A DNA stretch of 64,000 bases from Protopterus annectens (Eukaryota; Chordata; Ceratodontiformes; Protopteridae), in contig NC_056732.1 of assembly GCF_019279795.1 (NCBI RefSeq), positions 1,073,688,540 through 1,073,752,539 on the forward strand. Direction: 5' to 3'. Position 1 is the stretch's first letter. Each line of letters opens with the position of its first letter. A model generated the notes under the pieces. That model saw nothing but the letters and a program-made list of their open reading frames with translations, did no database searches and had not been told where the DNA came from. Of this stretch, positions 33,759 to 45,445 are shown piece by piece. The position numbers and the translations under genes are program-made.

Positions 33759-35408
33759 ATGTCAATAAAAGTTATCAATTGTCTTACCTGTGGAAAGCAA
33801 ATACCTCATAAAGATTTTAATTCGTACTGCATTCCTTGCTTAGGCCCAGACCACGACGTCCCTCGCTGTTGGTTTTGTGTTTTATTCAACCACCGAACTG
33901 TTCGTCGTCTGTCTATTTTTACACCAAATTATTTTGGTACGTGGTATAACTATCCAGAAATGGCTTCGGTAAGCCATCCGACTACCGACATTCCGAAAAA
34001 ACGTAAGGATAAAGACAGACAAACCTCATAGGTCCAAAACTGCTGACGACTCTTCCGTTAAGCTAGTTGCCAGTTCACCGGTACTCAGTGAAGTGCTTTT
34101 GCAGCCCCTGATACCGGCTTATTCAGATTCACAGGCCTCTACTGAGACCCATTCGGAGTCCGGTATGCCGCAAGATGCTTCTTCGACTATGGAACCTGCG
34201 GATGTCTCTACCTTGGATGGGTCCGGAGCCGCTGTGCAGGCACCGGCTTCTGAGGGTGTATTCAGGCCTACAGACTTGCTTTTTTAACAAACGCCATCTT
34301 CATCCAGGCCTAAAACTCGACCCATGCCTAGAAAACTGACATCCAAACCGCATGGTCATGCCCATATGCCTAAAAAACAAATGCTTAGAATGGCTGAAGA
34401 CCTTATTACTTTAATCAGGGGAAGCCAGCCTTCCCCCTCTAAGAGACCTAGAACTGATTTTCCTTCTGATTCTTCTGATCAGGATTTTGATATTTCTGTT
34501 TCTTCTGATTACCGGGATTTGCCCTTATCTACCTATGAGGATTCTGATGCAGATGATTCCATTCCCTCGCTTCCGCTCCAGAAGATTTTTTTTTTTTTGG
34601 TGAAACCTTTCACACTCTTGGGGAGCATTTCCGCTGAGAAAGCCAGGATTATTCTGACTCCAAAAAGAGGCTTAGGGAATTCTTACTCCTTCCTCAGCTC
34701 AGACCTTTAGCTATTCCTCCTGTTCTGGACATTGTCGATGATGCCTTCTTAGAATCTAGCCTGGCCCCAGACACTTTACCTCCAGCTCCCAGAAAACCTG
34801 ACTGGTATTGCAGAGTACCTGACTCTCACAAGTTACTCTTCAAGAATCCTACTGCGGATCCAGAGACCATTTCCCAAGGTCCAAAGGGCATTAAGCCTAC
34901 TGTTGCCAGAAATCCTACTCCTTTTGATAAAAATTCTAGAGCCCTGGACAGATGGGGTAAGAAGGTATACACTTCTGCTACTTTGGCCATTAGGGATTTC
35001 AATTGCCAGTTTCATATGTTAAAGTACCAGCAGCATATTATAGGACTAGTTAAACAGAAAATGATGTTGATTCCTGACTGTGGTGAATGCAATGAATTAC
35101 AGGATTTAATGCATTCTGCTGAACAAGTTCGAAAACATACTTTGCAATGTGGTTTTGATTCTCTAGAAGTATCTTGCAGGGCTGTTGTCACTGGGTCTGT
35201 AGTTAGAAGGCATGCTTGGCTTAAGGAGCAAAACTTGCCAGATCTAGTTAAAGTTAAATTACTGGATGCTCCCTTAAACCAAGACTGCCTGTTTGGCACT
35301 AAAGCAGAAGATGTCCTCAAAAAGATGGAGGAAAAAGCTAAATCTATGCAAACTGTTAAAGATTTCTTGCAAGTACAGCCTCCCAGATTTAGTAGGCATT
35401 GGCCTTGA
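33759..35408 (+). pseudogene. DIRS ORF1 (gag-like), copy C, broken; intact Cys/His N-terminus
   Basis: From ATG 33759 the first 90 codons are open. Residues 8-40 give Cys8-x2-Cys11, His17, Cys24-x2-Cys27, His32 and Cys37-x2-Cys40, a zinc-binding-like arrangement. A basic KKRKDKDR stretch follows at about residues 80-87. Later parts are at 34093-34287, 34324-34710 (MPKKQMLRMAEDLITLIRG, then acidic Ser-rich) and 34983-35408 (FNCQFHMLKYQQH, ending VQPPRFSRHWP) in changing frames. An N-terminal Cys/His domain with an acidic centre and a conserved C-terminal block is shared by copies B and C. Confidence 0.8.
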
Positions 35409-35559
35409 AAGAATTGGTCCTTTCCAGTCTCTTCCAGGCCTTCTCAGTCCAAACCCAGGAACAGCAGACGACCTAGGTTACAGTTTCAGGCTACGCACAG
35501 GCCTAAGCAGTGGGGGGCTCCCACTCCCAAAGCTGGAAGTAGTAAGACACCCCCCTACA

Positions 35560-37309
35560 GAAATGCGTCACAGTGACTTAACCTTAACCCTTCCAAGCCC
35601 TGCTGAACTGCCTACTCCCTTAGGAGGAAAGCTCGCTCTGCATGCAAAAAACTGGGAACTCATTACCCAGGACAAATGGGTTTTAAATATAGTTTTCCAA
35701 GGATACAGATTTCAGTTCCACACCCTAACAACCCCAAACGGTTGGCCAGACCAACCCCCAAATCAGTGGGCAGAGGCTCAACAGCAGGTTCTCTCTCTCT
35801 TCTAAGTATCAGGGCTATTCAACCTGTCCCAGCAGAAGAAAGGGGACAAGGTTTTTAGTCAAGACTTTACCTGGTACCCAGAAAAGACAGCTCCTGGCAT
35901 CCTATCCTGGACCTCTCTGTTCTAAACACCTTTTTGGTAATCCCAAATTTCAAAATGCTAACACTTCAACAGCTGCTTCCTATGCTAGGCAAAGATGCCT
36001 GGTTGGCAACCTTAGACTTAAAGGAAGCTTACTTGCACATTCCAATAAGGGAATCTTGCAGGAAATACCTACACTTCAGGGCAGGCTCCATGCACCATCA
36101 GTTCTCTGCACTTCCCTTTGGCTTATCTACTGCGCCCAGCGTATTCACAAAATGTCTAGCTCCATCCATTGCGTTTTGCAGGCAGAGAAATATTCAAATA
36201 TACTCATACCTAGACGATTGTCTGATTCAGGCAGAAAGCCAGGACTTGGTATTAAAACATCTGGCATTCATAGAGAAGCTAATAACCTCACTGGGGTACA
36301 CCATGAACGAAAAGAAATCTCACCTAGTACCCTGCCAACAGATTGTATTCCTGGGAGCAAGCTTGAACACAACTTCCCAGATTGCTTTCCTCACTCCAGA
36401 GAAACAATTTGACAGCCTACTTCAATCTACTGGCCACAAAGACCCAGCTATCTGCAAGGAAAATTCTGCAAGCCCTGGGGTTCATGGCCTCTTGCATTCT
36501 ACTAATTCCATATGCAAGACTGCATATGAGGAAACTACAATGGTATCTAAAAAGCCTATGGTACCAACATTCTCAAGACCTGGAATCAATGATTCCTATC
36601 ATTCCTTGGATAAGGACAGAGTTCCTTTGGTGGGCAGAGGCCTGCTACCACAACAAGGGACTCCCTTTTACTCTACCCCCCTGCCGCATGGGGGGCTCAC
36701 TTGGCAGGGCAGTGCATTTAGTGCAAATGGAACCAGAGTCAGATGCACCTGCATATCAACCAAAAAGAAATGTTTAGCTGTACAGAATTCCCTGACCGTC
36801 TTCAAAGACCACATCCTTCCAGGTCAATTATTGGTAAAGACAGACAACACCACAGTTATGTGGTACATAAACAAGCAGGGGGTACCTACTCGTACCCTCT
36901 CTGCAGACTAGCCATGGATCTATGGAATACAGCCATGAGCTACCAAGTGCACCTACAAACTCAATTCCTGCCAGGCAAGCTAAATTCACTGGCAGACGAC
37001 CTAAGCAGAAATCTCATGGACCCACACGAATGGAGACTGGAACCAAAAATATTCTTCCTCTTGAAGAACAAATGGGGGACTCCAGAGATAGACCTGTTTG
37101 CCTCCCCTCAAAACTACCAATTGGACAAATTCTGCCCAAGGACTCCCCACAGTCAAGCTTGGAAAGTGGATGCCCTGTCCTTCACCTGGGAAAGCCTCTC
37201 AGTTTATGCCCTTCCCCCTCTGCCTCTCTTCTCGAAGGTTCTGCTAAAGATCAAACAGGACAAGCCAAGGACAATACTGATTGCACCAGACTGGCCATGC
37301 CAGCATTGA
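35560..37309 (+). pseudogene. DIRS pol (RT, RNase H, Dam-like domain), copy C
   Basis: 35934-36911 holds RT motifs LDLKEAYLHIP (A), ALPFGLSTAPSVFTKC (B) and YSYLDDCLI (C). The frame then drifts through 36382-36777 (RNase H start) and 36743-37309, which carries DRQHHSYVVHKQAGG in a shifted frame, LADDLSRNLMDPHEWRL and the Dam-like WGTPEIDLFASP ... LIAPDWPCQH. A TAG lies at about 35857 upstream of the RT core. Pseudogene. Confidence 0.85.
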
Positions 37310-37421
37310 TACCCCCACTTTCACAGTATGATGCTGCTAGAGCTATGACACCTAACTCAGACACCTTCCCTGCTGTCCCAGCAGGCGGGCCAGATTCTGC
37401 ACCCCCAGCTTCAAACCCTGA

Positions 37422-38464
37422 ACCTTGCAGTCGGGCTAATTCCTTGAGCTCTCCAATAGCATCCCTCAGTAAGCAGGTGCTAGGTGTCATTCTGGAAGCA
37501 AGGAGGCCTAGTGCTTGAAAATCTTATGCTGAAAAGTGGAAAAGATACTGTTCCTGGAGCCAAACTCAGGGGATGGGCACAACAGTGCCCAGCTTACCTC
37601 ATATTCTTCAGTACTTAACAGAAATGCTCCACAAGTGCCTATCCTTCTCGTCTATTAAAATTCATGCCTCTGCCATTTCAGCACATTATGATACTGAACC
37701 ACCCCTCTTCTCTCATCTCAGAGGGGCCAAAAATTTAAGACCCCCAGGCGAGCCCCTACTCCAGCATGGGACCTTAACTTTGTAGTGGAAAAGCTCACCC
37801 TCCCTCCATTTGAACCAGCTGCAGAGTCGAAATTCCTTTCTTGGAAAACAGCGTTCCTTCTAGCTATCACGTCAACAAGAAGAGTGTCTGAATTACAGGC
37901 CCTCATGGCAGTGGAGCCCATTCATTATCTTCCATGCAGACAGGGTTTCCCTCAGGACCAATCCTTCCTTTATGTCCAAGGTGGTGTTTAGTGTGGCCAT
38001 AAATCAGTCCATTCATTTGCCTACCTTTTTCCCAAATCCACAAAACAAAGGTGAACGAATACTGCACTCTTTGGATGTGCACAGACAACTTAGATTTTAT
38101 TTGAACAGGGCTAAGCCTCTCAGAAAATCTGAACAGCTGCTAGTTGGCTTTGCTGCAGGGGCAGAGGGGAAGGCCATTTCAAAACAAACCATTTCTAAAT
38201 GGATTATCCATTGCATTCATTTCTGCTATAATCACCATGGAAATCCTATCCCACAAGGGGATGCGATCACATTCCACCAGGGCTGCATCTACCTCTACAG
38301 CCTTCCTCAGAGGAGTCCCTACCAGCGACAGCCTAGAAGCTGCTACCTGGAGCTCTGTACATACCTTCACCAAGCATTACCACATGCCTATTTTTTCTAA
38401 ATCCAGAGCTGGTTTTGCCACTGCAGTATTGCAGGGCTTAATAGCTGGTCTTAATGCTCTCTAA
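37422..38464 (+). pseudogene. DIRS tyrosine recombinase, copy C, broken
   Basis: Recognisable in pieces. There is a TGA right after EARRPSA at about 37516, then LPHILQYLTEMLHKCLSFSSIKIHASAIS-type core-binding sequence (37573-37785). The catalytic Arg in TSTRRVSELQAL (about 37875) follows, then a frameshift, and C-terminal HSTRA, ATWSSVHTFTKHYHM and SRAGFATAVLQG (38144-38464) with His, Arg, Trp and Tyr kept. About 12 bases are missing in the SHPLLKQYLRGAKN block. Confidence 0.85.
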
Positions 38465-38496
38465 CTTCCTCCTCCCTTCCTTAGCTTTGGGAATCA

Positions 38497-38560
38497 ACCC
38501 AAATGTAATGACTGCAACAGTGAAACATGAAGAACATAGTACAGTTGTGTACACTTACCA
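38497..38560 (+). repeat. DIRS internal complementary region, copy C (truncated)
   Basis: The left half is complementary to the left end at 33442-33480. The right half stops after GTACAGTTGTGTACACTTACCA, losing the roughly 35-40 bases that pair with the inner part of the right end in copies A and B. Confidence 0.85.
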
Positions 38561-38648
38561 TTCCTTCTTGTTTGGTGTATTTGAGCTTTCTGGTGTATGT
38601 GCTTTTTGTTGGAGGTGTAACATAACATGTAATTGTTTCCCATTATGG

Positions 38649-38880
38649 TGGCACCTGACATCTGGGGCAAGGAAAAACTGACGTAATGGCCTCGGCTGCA
38701 TGTTTTATTCCCCTGACAACCTGACGTCATGGAAGAAAAGACAGCATCCAACACAGGAATCCAAGACTCTGGTATTCAGGCCGGCTGAGGGCTATCTGCA
38801 GGCAGATAACCCAAATGTAATGACTGCAACAGTGAATACACTCAAACATCTACATTTATGTTAAGTGTACACAACTGTAC
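38649..38880 (+). repeat. DIRS right inverted terminal repeat, copy C
   Basis: From GGCACCTGACATCTGGGGC to ACACAACTGTAC. It is inverted relative to 33442-33634 and carries TGACGTCA and the outer extension AACATCTACATTTATG. Confidence 0.9.
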
Positions 38881-38924
38881 TTTTTGCTAGTCCAGTAGTA
38901 CTATCTCTGCCTTATATGCAACTC

Positions 38925-39510
38925 TGAAAAGTTACAGTAACCATGGTATTTCAGCAGTATCCAGTGCCTTTAGAATTTCCTGCCAGATGTCATCTACTCT
39001 CTTAGCCTTGCAGCTTTAAAAATGTTTAATCACCACATGGACCTCCTGTATAGAAATGGACACAGTCTTACTAGTTATGTCTCGCACTGTCTCCCTAGAG
39101 GAGGGCATGTACACTGGGTTCAAGAGTTCCTCAAGTTGTTCTTCCACCTTCTGACCATGGTTTCAGTTGAGGTCAGTGTTTGCACCGCTCCCTGCTGAGA
39201 ATAGTCGCAATAATGTCCTGCTCCTCCCTCCAGAGTCACTGGATAGTTTGCCAGAACTTCATTGTGGCCATCTTCTTTCATGGCTTCATCAAATTTCTCC
39301 CATTCTTTTGCCTTATCTTAAGTGACTGCCTTAGCTGCTATCTTTGTACCCTTTCAGTACCTGCCAGTCAGATCTGGAGACACCCCTGCCAGCATTGCAT
39401 GGAGGGCCTCTTTCTGTGACCTGATTACTTTTCTGGTCACTGCTGTCCACCAGGTTACTACTCTGAAAAGTACTGATAACCTTTCATGGACAACTGCTTG
39501 TTGCTACTGA
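38925..39510 (-). mobile_element. Non-LTR retrotransposon remnant (endonuclease/RT type), antisense
   Basis: On the - strand, degraded text resembles the region between endonuclease and RT of fish-type LINEs. It shows an AKAVT-DKAKEWEKF stretch, a TMVRRWKNNLRNS-like linker (about 39150) and SISIQEVHVVIKHF followed by EILKALDTA (about 38960-39060), which fits the KxLxxGKAPGxDxIxPExLKALD block with GKAPG lost. Many stops. Clade not assigned. Confidence 0.5.
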
Positions 39511-40014
39511 GGTCTTGAACAGGATCCATTCAGATTCTATGTTCCTGAACTCCTGTTTAATAAAGAAGAAGGTATTCTAAAGGTAAGTGTTTACCAGATG
39601 ATTTTTACAGGAAAAGACAACTTCACTACATGCTTTGGTTCCCTGGGCATGTTCACTTACCACTGTGTCTGCCTGACTCAGCTTGCCATCAGTTGATGAT
39701 CATTTGACAATTCTGAACTTCTTTTCACAGAGGTACATGTAACCTCAAAGTCTGATAACATTAACTATAAAAGTCAAGTGCTGACCTTTGGCCCAAGGTG
39801 CTGTAGTACCAGAAACACGTATGAGCTGGTTTATGTTCAGGTATGGTTTTTGTTATATACAGTACATGACTAGCCCAGAAATCCACTTAAGTTTAGATCA
39901 GACAGACTGTATCCCATTGTCACACCCCCTCCAAGTATCTCTTTCATTCCCCACATTGGTGGTAAAGTATCAGTAAACAGTGATGTGATCACCTAGTCAT
40001 AAGACATAGCAATT
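39511..40014. other. Unrecognised region
   Basis: No gene or repeat signature recognised on either strand. Confidence 0.45.
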
Positions 40015-41830
40015 TTTTTTTATTTTTTTATTTCTTTTACATTCGTTTACCTGGAAAGTTTGATTAGAATAATATCAAATTTTCATTGGAGGCCCGGGGA
40101 GAAAAGATCCACATTGACATAATATGGTTACAGTTAGTTATTACAAAGCCCAATGCAGAAGAATGGCAAATTAACTAAATACAAATTCAGCTTCAGTTCA
40201 TACATAGTGCAAATATTAGGACAGCTGTAACAAGTTCAAATAGAATATTGTCAGTAGATAAAGTATTCCCAAACTGCAGTTGATAGAGATGGCATTAAAA
40301 GTCACTGAGTACATTCTTTGGAACAGAGATGACTAGATAATGTAGCCTAGATAAAAATATATTTGTTCTTTATCTAAGAAATAGATTTTACTAATTCCTT
40401 CTCAATGAACATAGTCAAACTATGCTGATAGTGGAAAGAGGGAGGGACTATTTCAGTCTGGGGTAGTGCAGGAGCAGAGCTAAGTTTTATTCAAGTAGTC
40501 CTTTAGTAGTGAAGTTGGAGAGGACAGCGGTAGGTCTAATTTGCAGAGAGAACATTTTGTTTTTTTAGTGACAAGAGTATGAGGAGAGATTTTGGCCAGA
40601 GGATTTTTGGGGTTTATATATGCTGAGCAGATGATGTTCAGTAGATCAAAGTAGTCTATTAGCATGACAGGAATGGAGAATAGGAGCAAAAACAAGGCAG
40701 TCATTAGCTGTAATCTAAGTGGTGAGGAAGTTTGAGACGATTCAAAGCCTTAGGGGCAGTGCAGTGTTGGCTGCAGTACTGTTTGTTGGTGGCAGATTTT
40801 ACAACTTTATTTTAGCATGCCTCCAGCTTATGCTTATTTTTAACTGTAACCTGAAGGTTGGTTAGGATGGGTGCACCATACAAGGGAGATGGGAAAAGGT
40901 AGGTAGTGGCAATAGTGATTTTATGGTGTTGCTGAGGAAGTTTTTGTACTTGTAGAGCAGTCCTTATTTTTTGTGAGTGTTTTTATGTTATTTTGAACAT
41001 GCGGGTGAAATTTAAGGTTGTAGTCTGTAATCACTCCAAGAAGTTTTATATGGAGACCACGTTAATTTCAGTTTTGTTTGGTGAAAAGATTTTGAAGTTT
41101 GCTTTATCAGGCATGTGACATTTGGGGGAAAAAGCATTAACTTTATTTTTTTGGGTTGATTAGTAGCTGGGCATTATGGAGCCATTTTTCAACTTAGGAA
41201 AAAGCTTCTTGAGTGATGTGGAGGAGCTGAGGTAAATTAGATGCACATAAAAATGTAGACTCATCGGCATATTGTGTAAAGGAGGCTGGATCTAAGGAGG
41301 AATAGAGGCAATTGATAAAGATGTTAAAGAGCAGAGGACCAAGAATTAGAGCCTTGAGGTATACTAGTGGAGACTTGAAGGTATATAGAGAGAGAGAATA
41401 TTCTGCCGTTTTACAGACTGGAGCTTGTCAGATAAATAACGACTGAACCACAGTAATGAAGAAGGAGATAGTCCAAGTTGAGACAGTTTCTACAGGAGTT
41501 TAGGGTGAGAAACTGGATCGGCTTTTGACAGGTCAAGGAATAAGGAGGAAAGTAGTTTGCCTGAGTCCCTTTATTTGTTTATGGTGTCAGTGAATGATAG
41601 GAGGGCAGTAGTTGTACTGTGTGCTGGGCAGAAGCCATGTTGGATGGATGTGGAGTAATTTTTGTAGAAGGTAGTGGAGGACTTGCTTATGAATACATCT
41701 TTCAAGAATTTTTGAGAGAGGTGATAATGTTGAACTAGGCCGAAAATTAAAGACGTCTGCGGAGATGCCACCTTTATAAAGAGACATAATATAGGATTTT
41801 TTCCATAGTACAAGTATATATGATTCAGCT
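40015..41830 (-). mobile_element. L2-like LINE copy (antisense), 5'-truncated
   Basis: The 3' end on the - strand is at about 40015, an A/T-rich tail beside the block GGAGGCCCGGGGAGAAAAG, shared with 43.3 and 50.6 kb copies. Upstream at 41571-41813 the - strand encodes STSIQHGFCPAHSTTTALLSFTDTI, the RT QxGFRxxHSTxTALL block, and LERCIHKQVLHYL in another frame. Between, fragments correspond to the RT C-terminus. The 5' end near 41830 lacks the endonuclease. Decayed. Confidence 0.72.
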
Positions 41831-41934
41831 GTTGATCAAATAGAATGCAAAATAATTTGCTGCAGAGTTTACATTAAGCATAGGTATATACCAGAGTGCA
41901 TTGTAGACAAGAGGAGACCTCATTAACTACTGAG

Positions 41935-42480
41935 GTGTTGACTGCCACAAAAAGTAAAATTTATTAGCTCTGTTTTCAAGGAATCAGATGAGACCTGCTA
42001 TTATCTCACTGAAAATCAAGGAAACCTTGAGTCCCTGTCTGTCATATTAAACAAAATGCTTCTGCTTGGTCATATCCCTGATCTGCGGGAACAAACTATG
42101 CTGGTACAAGTTCAGAAAGGGGGATCACGTAGCCAAACAGTTGTAACCCATCAGCCAGTGATCTTTATAAAAATCATGGAGAGTTATAATGGAGAATTAC
42201 ACTTCTCCCGAATAACAAGGTGATCTACTTCTGTTAGACATAGAATAGTGCGAGTTTGTTAGGGAAAGATGTTGCCTTTTGAATGTTGTGACATTCTTTG
42301 AAATGGTTACAACTGCATTTGAAGAATGACTGTCAGTGCATGCTACTATCTTGACACTGTTCAGACATTCGGCTGCATTTCATGTAAGGGAATAACTGAC
42401 AAATGAAAAGCATTATAAGTCTGTATTTACCTAGCTCATTTTGAAAAAGACTGGTTAAGCACCAGGACCCAACAAGTTGT
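41935..42480 (+). mobile_element. CR1-like LINE remnant (RT)
   Basis: The + strand encodes LLGHIPDLREQTMLVQVQKGG, then HQPVIFIKIME, which fits the NYRPISLTSxxxKxxE block. It continues to a LPFECCDIL segment and YLDTVQTFGCIS, which fits YLDFSKAFDxIS (RT motif A). Several stops and frame changes. An old 5'- and 3'-truncated piece; the limits are approximate. Confidence 0.5.
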
Positions 42481-42600
42481 TTGGTACCTTTCTGTTTTAA
42501 TTGCGATATCCAGTACCATTGAAAGGGAAAGGTGAATGAGCAACCTGCCTTGAGCTTCAACTTTAGAGGGGGTGGGGGGGTCAAACATTAACAAAAACAA

Positions 42601-42783
42601 ACTTGACAGCTTATAAGCTATCATTAAATGATCATGCTTATTTAATAGATAGCTTGTAAACTGTCAAACCTTTTTTAAGTAGTTAAATATCTTTTTAAAA
42701 TAATAGAACACATGTATTTTAAAGTACTTGAACATGTAATGACAGCTTGTAAACTAAGTTTGACGGTTTATAAGTTGTCATTA
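42601..42783. repeat. Nested foldback repeats (possible MITE)
   Basis: TTGACAGCTTATAAGCTATC (42603-42622) is inverted at 42648-42667 with a few mismatches. A related pair, TAATGACAGCTTGTAAAC (42737-42754), is inverted at 42766-42783. All four arms share the core TGACAGCTT(A/G)TAA. This looks like a small non-autonomous foldback element, or its remnants, of unknown family. Confidence 0.55.
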
Positions 42784-42789
42784 ACTGCT

Positions 42790-43300
42790 TGCCAGTGTGA
42801 TTGCTTACATACAGTGGGGGAATGAAACCAAGTTGATATGCTGCTAAGTTCCCCTTGCTACAACTCTGGAGTTATCAATGTTTATCATGGCTTGTACTGG
42901 GGCTACATATTCTGGGGCTGTTGTTCTGAGGTATATGTGTCTGGGGCAGTGTGGTGACTCATTTATAAGATCTTTGTGTCTCAGCTTTAGGAGCGGTTTT
43001 TCAATCGTACATTCACCAGTCATAGGTTTATAGTGAGCGCAAGGCTAAGGTAGTCAAGGAGGTATCTTGTTTGCTATGAAGAGGAGGATGTCTTTTCAAA
43101 GTTATTCTGATTCCATGTCTTATGTTTTTCCTTTACTGCCTTTCTGTACAGATTGTTAGATTTATGTTCATGAGTTGTTCTAATTCATGGTCCCACCCTG
43201 AGATGAGATGGCCAGAAACACATGAAGCCTGAATTGCCTTTTGTGCTGCTTGTGCTTTAAGTTTTTACTGATGGACCTTACCGACATGGTAGGTTTCTAT
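42790..43300. other. Unrecognised region
   Basis: No gene or repeat signature recognised on either strand. Confidence 0.45.
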
Positions 43301-43302
43301 AA

Positions 43303-45445
43303 TTTATTTATTTATTTATTTGCAGTTGGTTTACCAGGATAGTCCATTGGGCCAAAAATAACCCATTTTCAATGGAGTCCTGGGGAGAAAAGCTCCAAAA
43401 CAAAGATTACATTAGTTTACAATTTCAATCATTTGTAGATTAGAGGCAAATCTTTAAACAGTAGTAACAAAAAGATTAACAGCAGTTTAAAAGTTCAGTC
43501 ATTTGTGGGTTCCAGAAAAAAACAAAAACAAAGGTTAAGCAGTTACAATGATAATTTTTGGGTTTCATTTTGTAAAAACTAAGATATGAGCAGATGCAAT
43601 AAAGATTTTAAGTTAAGTTTTGTATCAAAGCAAGCATTGCTGTGGACTTGTAGGATTTGTGAAATTATAAGATGTTGTTACAGTTGGCTTATTATTTGGT
43701 GTCTAGTAATGTATGATATAGTTGTTTGTAGGAGGCGGGGAATAGGCTATGAGGGGTGGGAGCAGGAGCATTCCCATGAGGATGTTAAATATGAGTGCAG
43801 TGATTTTTTAAAGGCAGGGAGGTTGGTGGTGATAAGGATAGAGGGAGGAAGTGAGTTCCATAGGCGTGCCAGGGCATAGGACAGGGGGGTTTGTCCTGGA
43901 GAGTGAAGGGGTTTGTACAGCTCTATTAGGTTTTGGTTATTAGATCTTAGGAGTCTTTGTGGCATGTGCATTGTAAAGGTAGAGTTGAAAGAGGGACAGA
44001 GGGAGGGGTGAAAAATTAGTTTGTGAGCAAAAGTGAGCTGAGTATATGAGCGATAGTGAGGAAGCTCTAGCCAATTGAGTTTGTGCAGAGATGCACAGTG
44101 ATGGGTAGATGATTTGTGGCTGGTGGCAAATTTGGCAATTTTATTATAACAGGAGGACAGTTTAGTTTTGAGAGATGATTGTAGGTTTGTTAGGAGAGGG
44201 GCACCATAAAGAGAGAGGGGATGAGAAATGTAGAAGCGAGAGTGATCGTTGTAGATGTAGTGAGGAATTGATTGTTTCGGTAGAGCGTGCCGAGTTTTTG
44301 GTAGGTTTTTGTTTTATGTTTAGTTGTAGGTGGCTATTGAATTTAAGCTGGTCATCAATCTAGACTCCTAGTAGGTTGGTTTCAGATACCAGTTCAAGAG
44401 GTGCGTTATTCTGGCTAGTGATGGGGAATAGTTTACTATCAAAGGTGTTGGTTTTTGAGGGGGGTAGATACCATAAGTTTGGTTTTTGATGCATTGAGTG
44501 CTAGATGATTGTTCTTCATCTACTGTTCTGTGGTAGAGAAGGCGTCTTGAGTTAGTTTTAAGAGAGTGGGGATGGATCTGGCTGAACAGATAATTGTAGA
44601 ATCATCTGCATATTGAATAAGTTTAGCATGGGGAATTGAGTGGAAGAAATCATTTATGAATATATTGAAAAGGAGAGGGTCCAAGATGGAACCTTTTGGG
44701 AACACCAGTGGGTGTTAAGGAAAGAGGAGATGGCTTTTTTCCACTTGACAGCTTGTTGTCAGAGCGATAGCTGGTGAACCAATTGAGAGAGGAAGGGGAT
44801 AGGTTTAGGTTAGATAGTTTAGTTAATAGAAGGTTGTGAGAGATAGTATCAAAGGCCTTAGAGAGGTCAAGAAAGAGGGTAGATACAGTGGGGCCAGAAT
44901 CTCTGGCTTTATTTACAGTTTTTAGGAAGGAAAGGAGGGCAGTCATGGTGCTGTGGCCGGGTCTGAATCCGTGTTGTGTGGAAGTTAGTAAGTTATTATC
45001 TAAGAGATAGGGAAGGAGTTCATAGGTTCGCATATGACAGATTTGGAGTTGAAGATGGATACATTTCTCTAGAAGTTTTGATATAGGAGAGAGGATGGCG
45101 ATGGGACGAAAGTTAGTAATATTGTTGTTATTGCCTCCTTTATGCAGGGGAATGATGAAAGCCCTTTTCCAGAGTTTTGGTACAAGACCTTTTTGGATAG
45201 AATGATTGATTAGAATGCTGATGGGGAAGGCAATGGCTTCGGCAGCTATACTGAGGAAGGATGATGGAATGTTATCAGGGGCATTGGAGCATGGTTTTAG
45301 CTTTTGAAGGAGTTTTCTTATGGTAGGAATAGGTTTTAGGGAGAATGGTGGGAGTTGGGAGGCTGGAGATGAAGGGGGTGGTGATAGGGAAGATGCAGAA
45401 GTAGGGGGTGAGTTGTTATTAGAAAAGGATGAGGTTAGTTGTGCT
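43303..45445 (-). mobile_element. L2-like LINE copy (antisense), 5'-truncated
   Basis: The 3' tail is (AAAT)n on the - strand (43303-43322) next to the shared terminal block GGAGTCCTGGGGAGAAAAGCTCC. The RT is well recognisable on the - strand. It shows STQHGFRPGHSTMTALLSF, STLFLDLSKAFDTISHNLL (motif A, about 44830-44890), GSILDPLLFNIFIND (motif B, 44640-44700), LIQYADDSTI (motif C, about 44600-44625) and a C-terminal LARLWNSLPPSI (about 43855-43880). Frame changes between segments show decay. The 5' limit is approximate. Confidence 0.82.

Larger units (their letters stand above)
33442..38880 (+). mobile_element. DIRS-type retrotransposon copy C, both ends present
   Basis: Left ITR 33442-33634, ORF1, pol, recombinase, shortened ICR (38497-38560) and right ITR 38649-38880, about 5.4 kb in total. 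It belongs to the same family as copies B and D by terminal sequence. All ORFs are broken. Confidence 0.92.
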
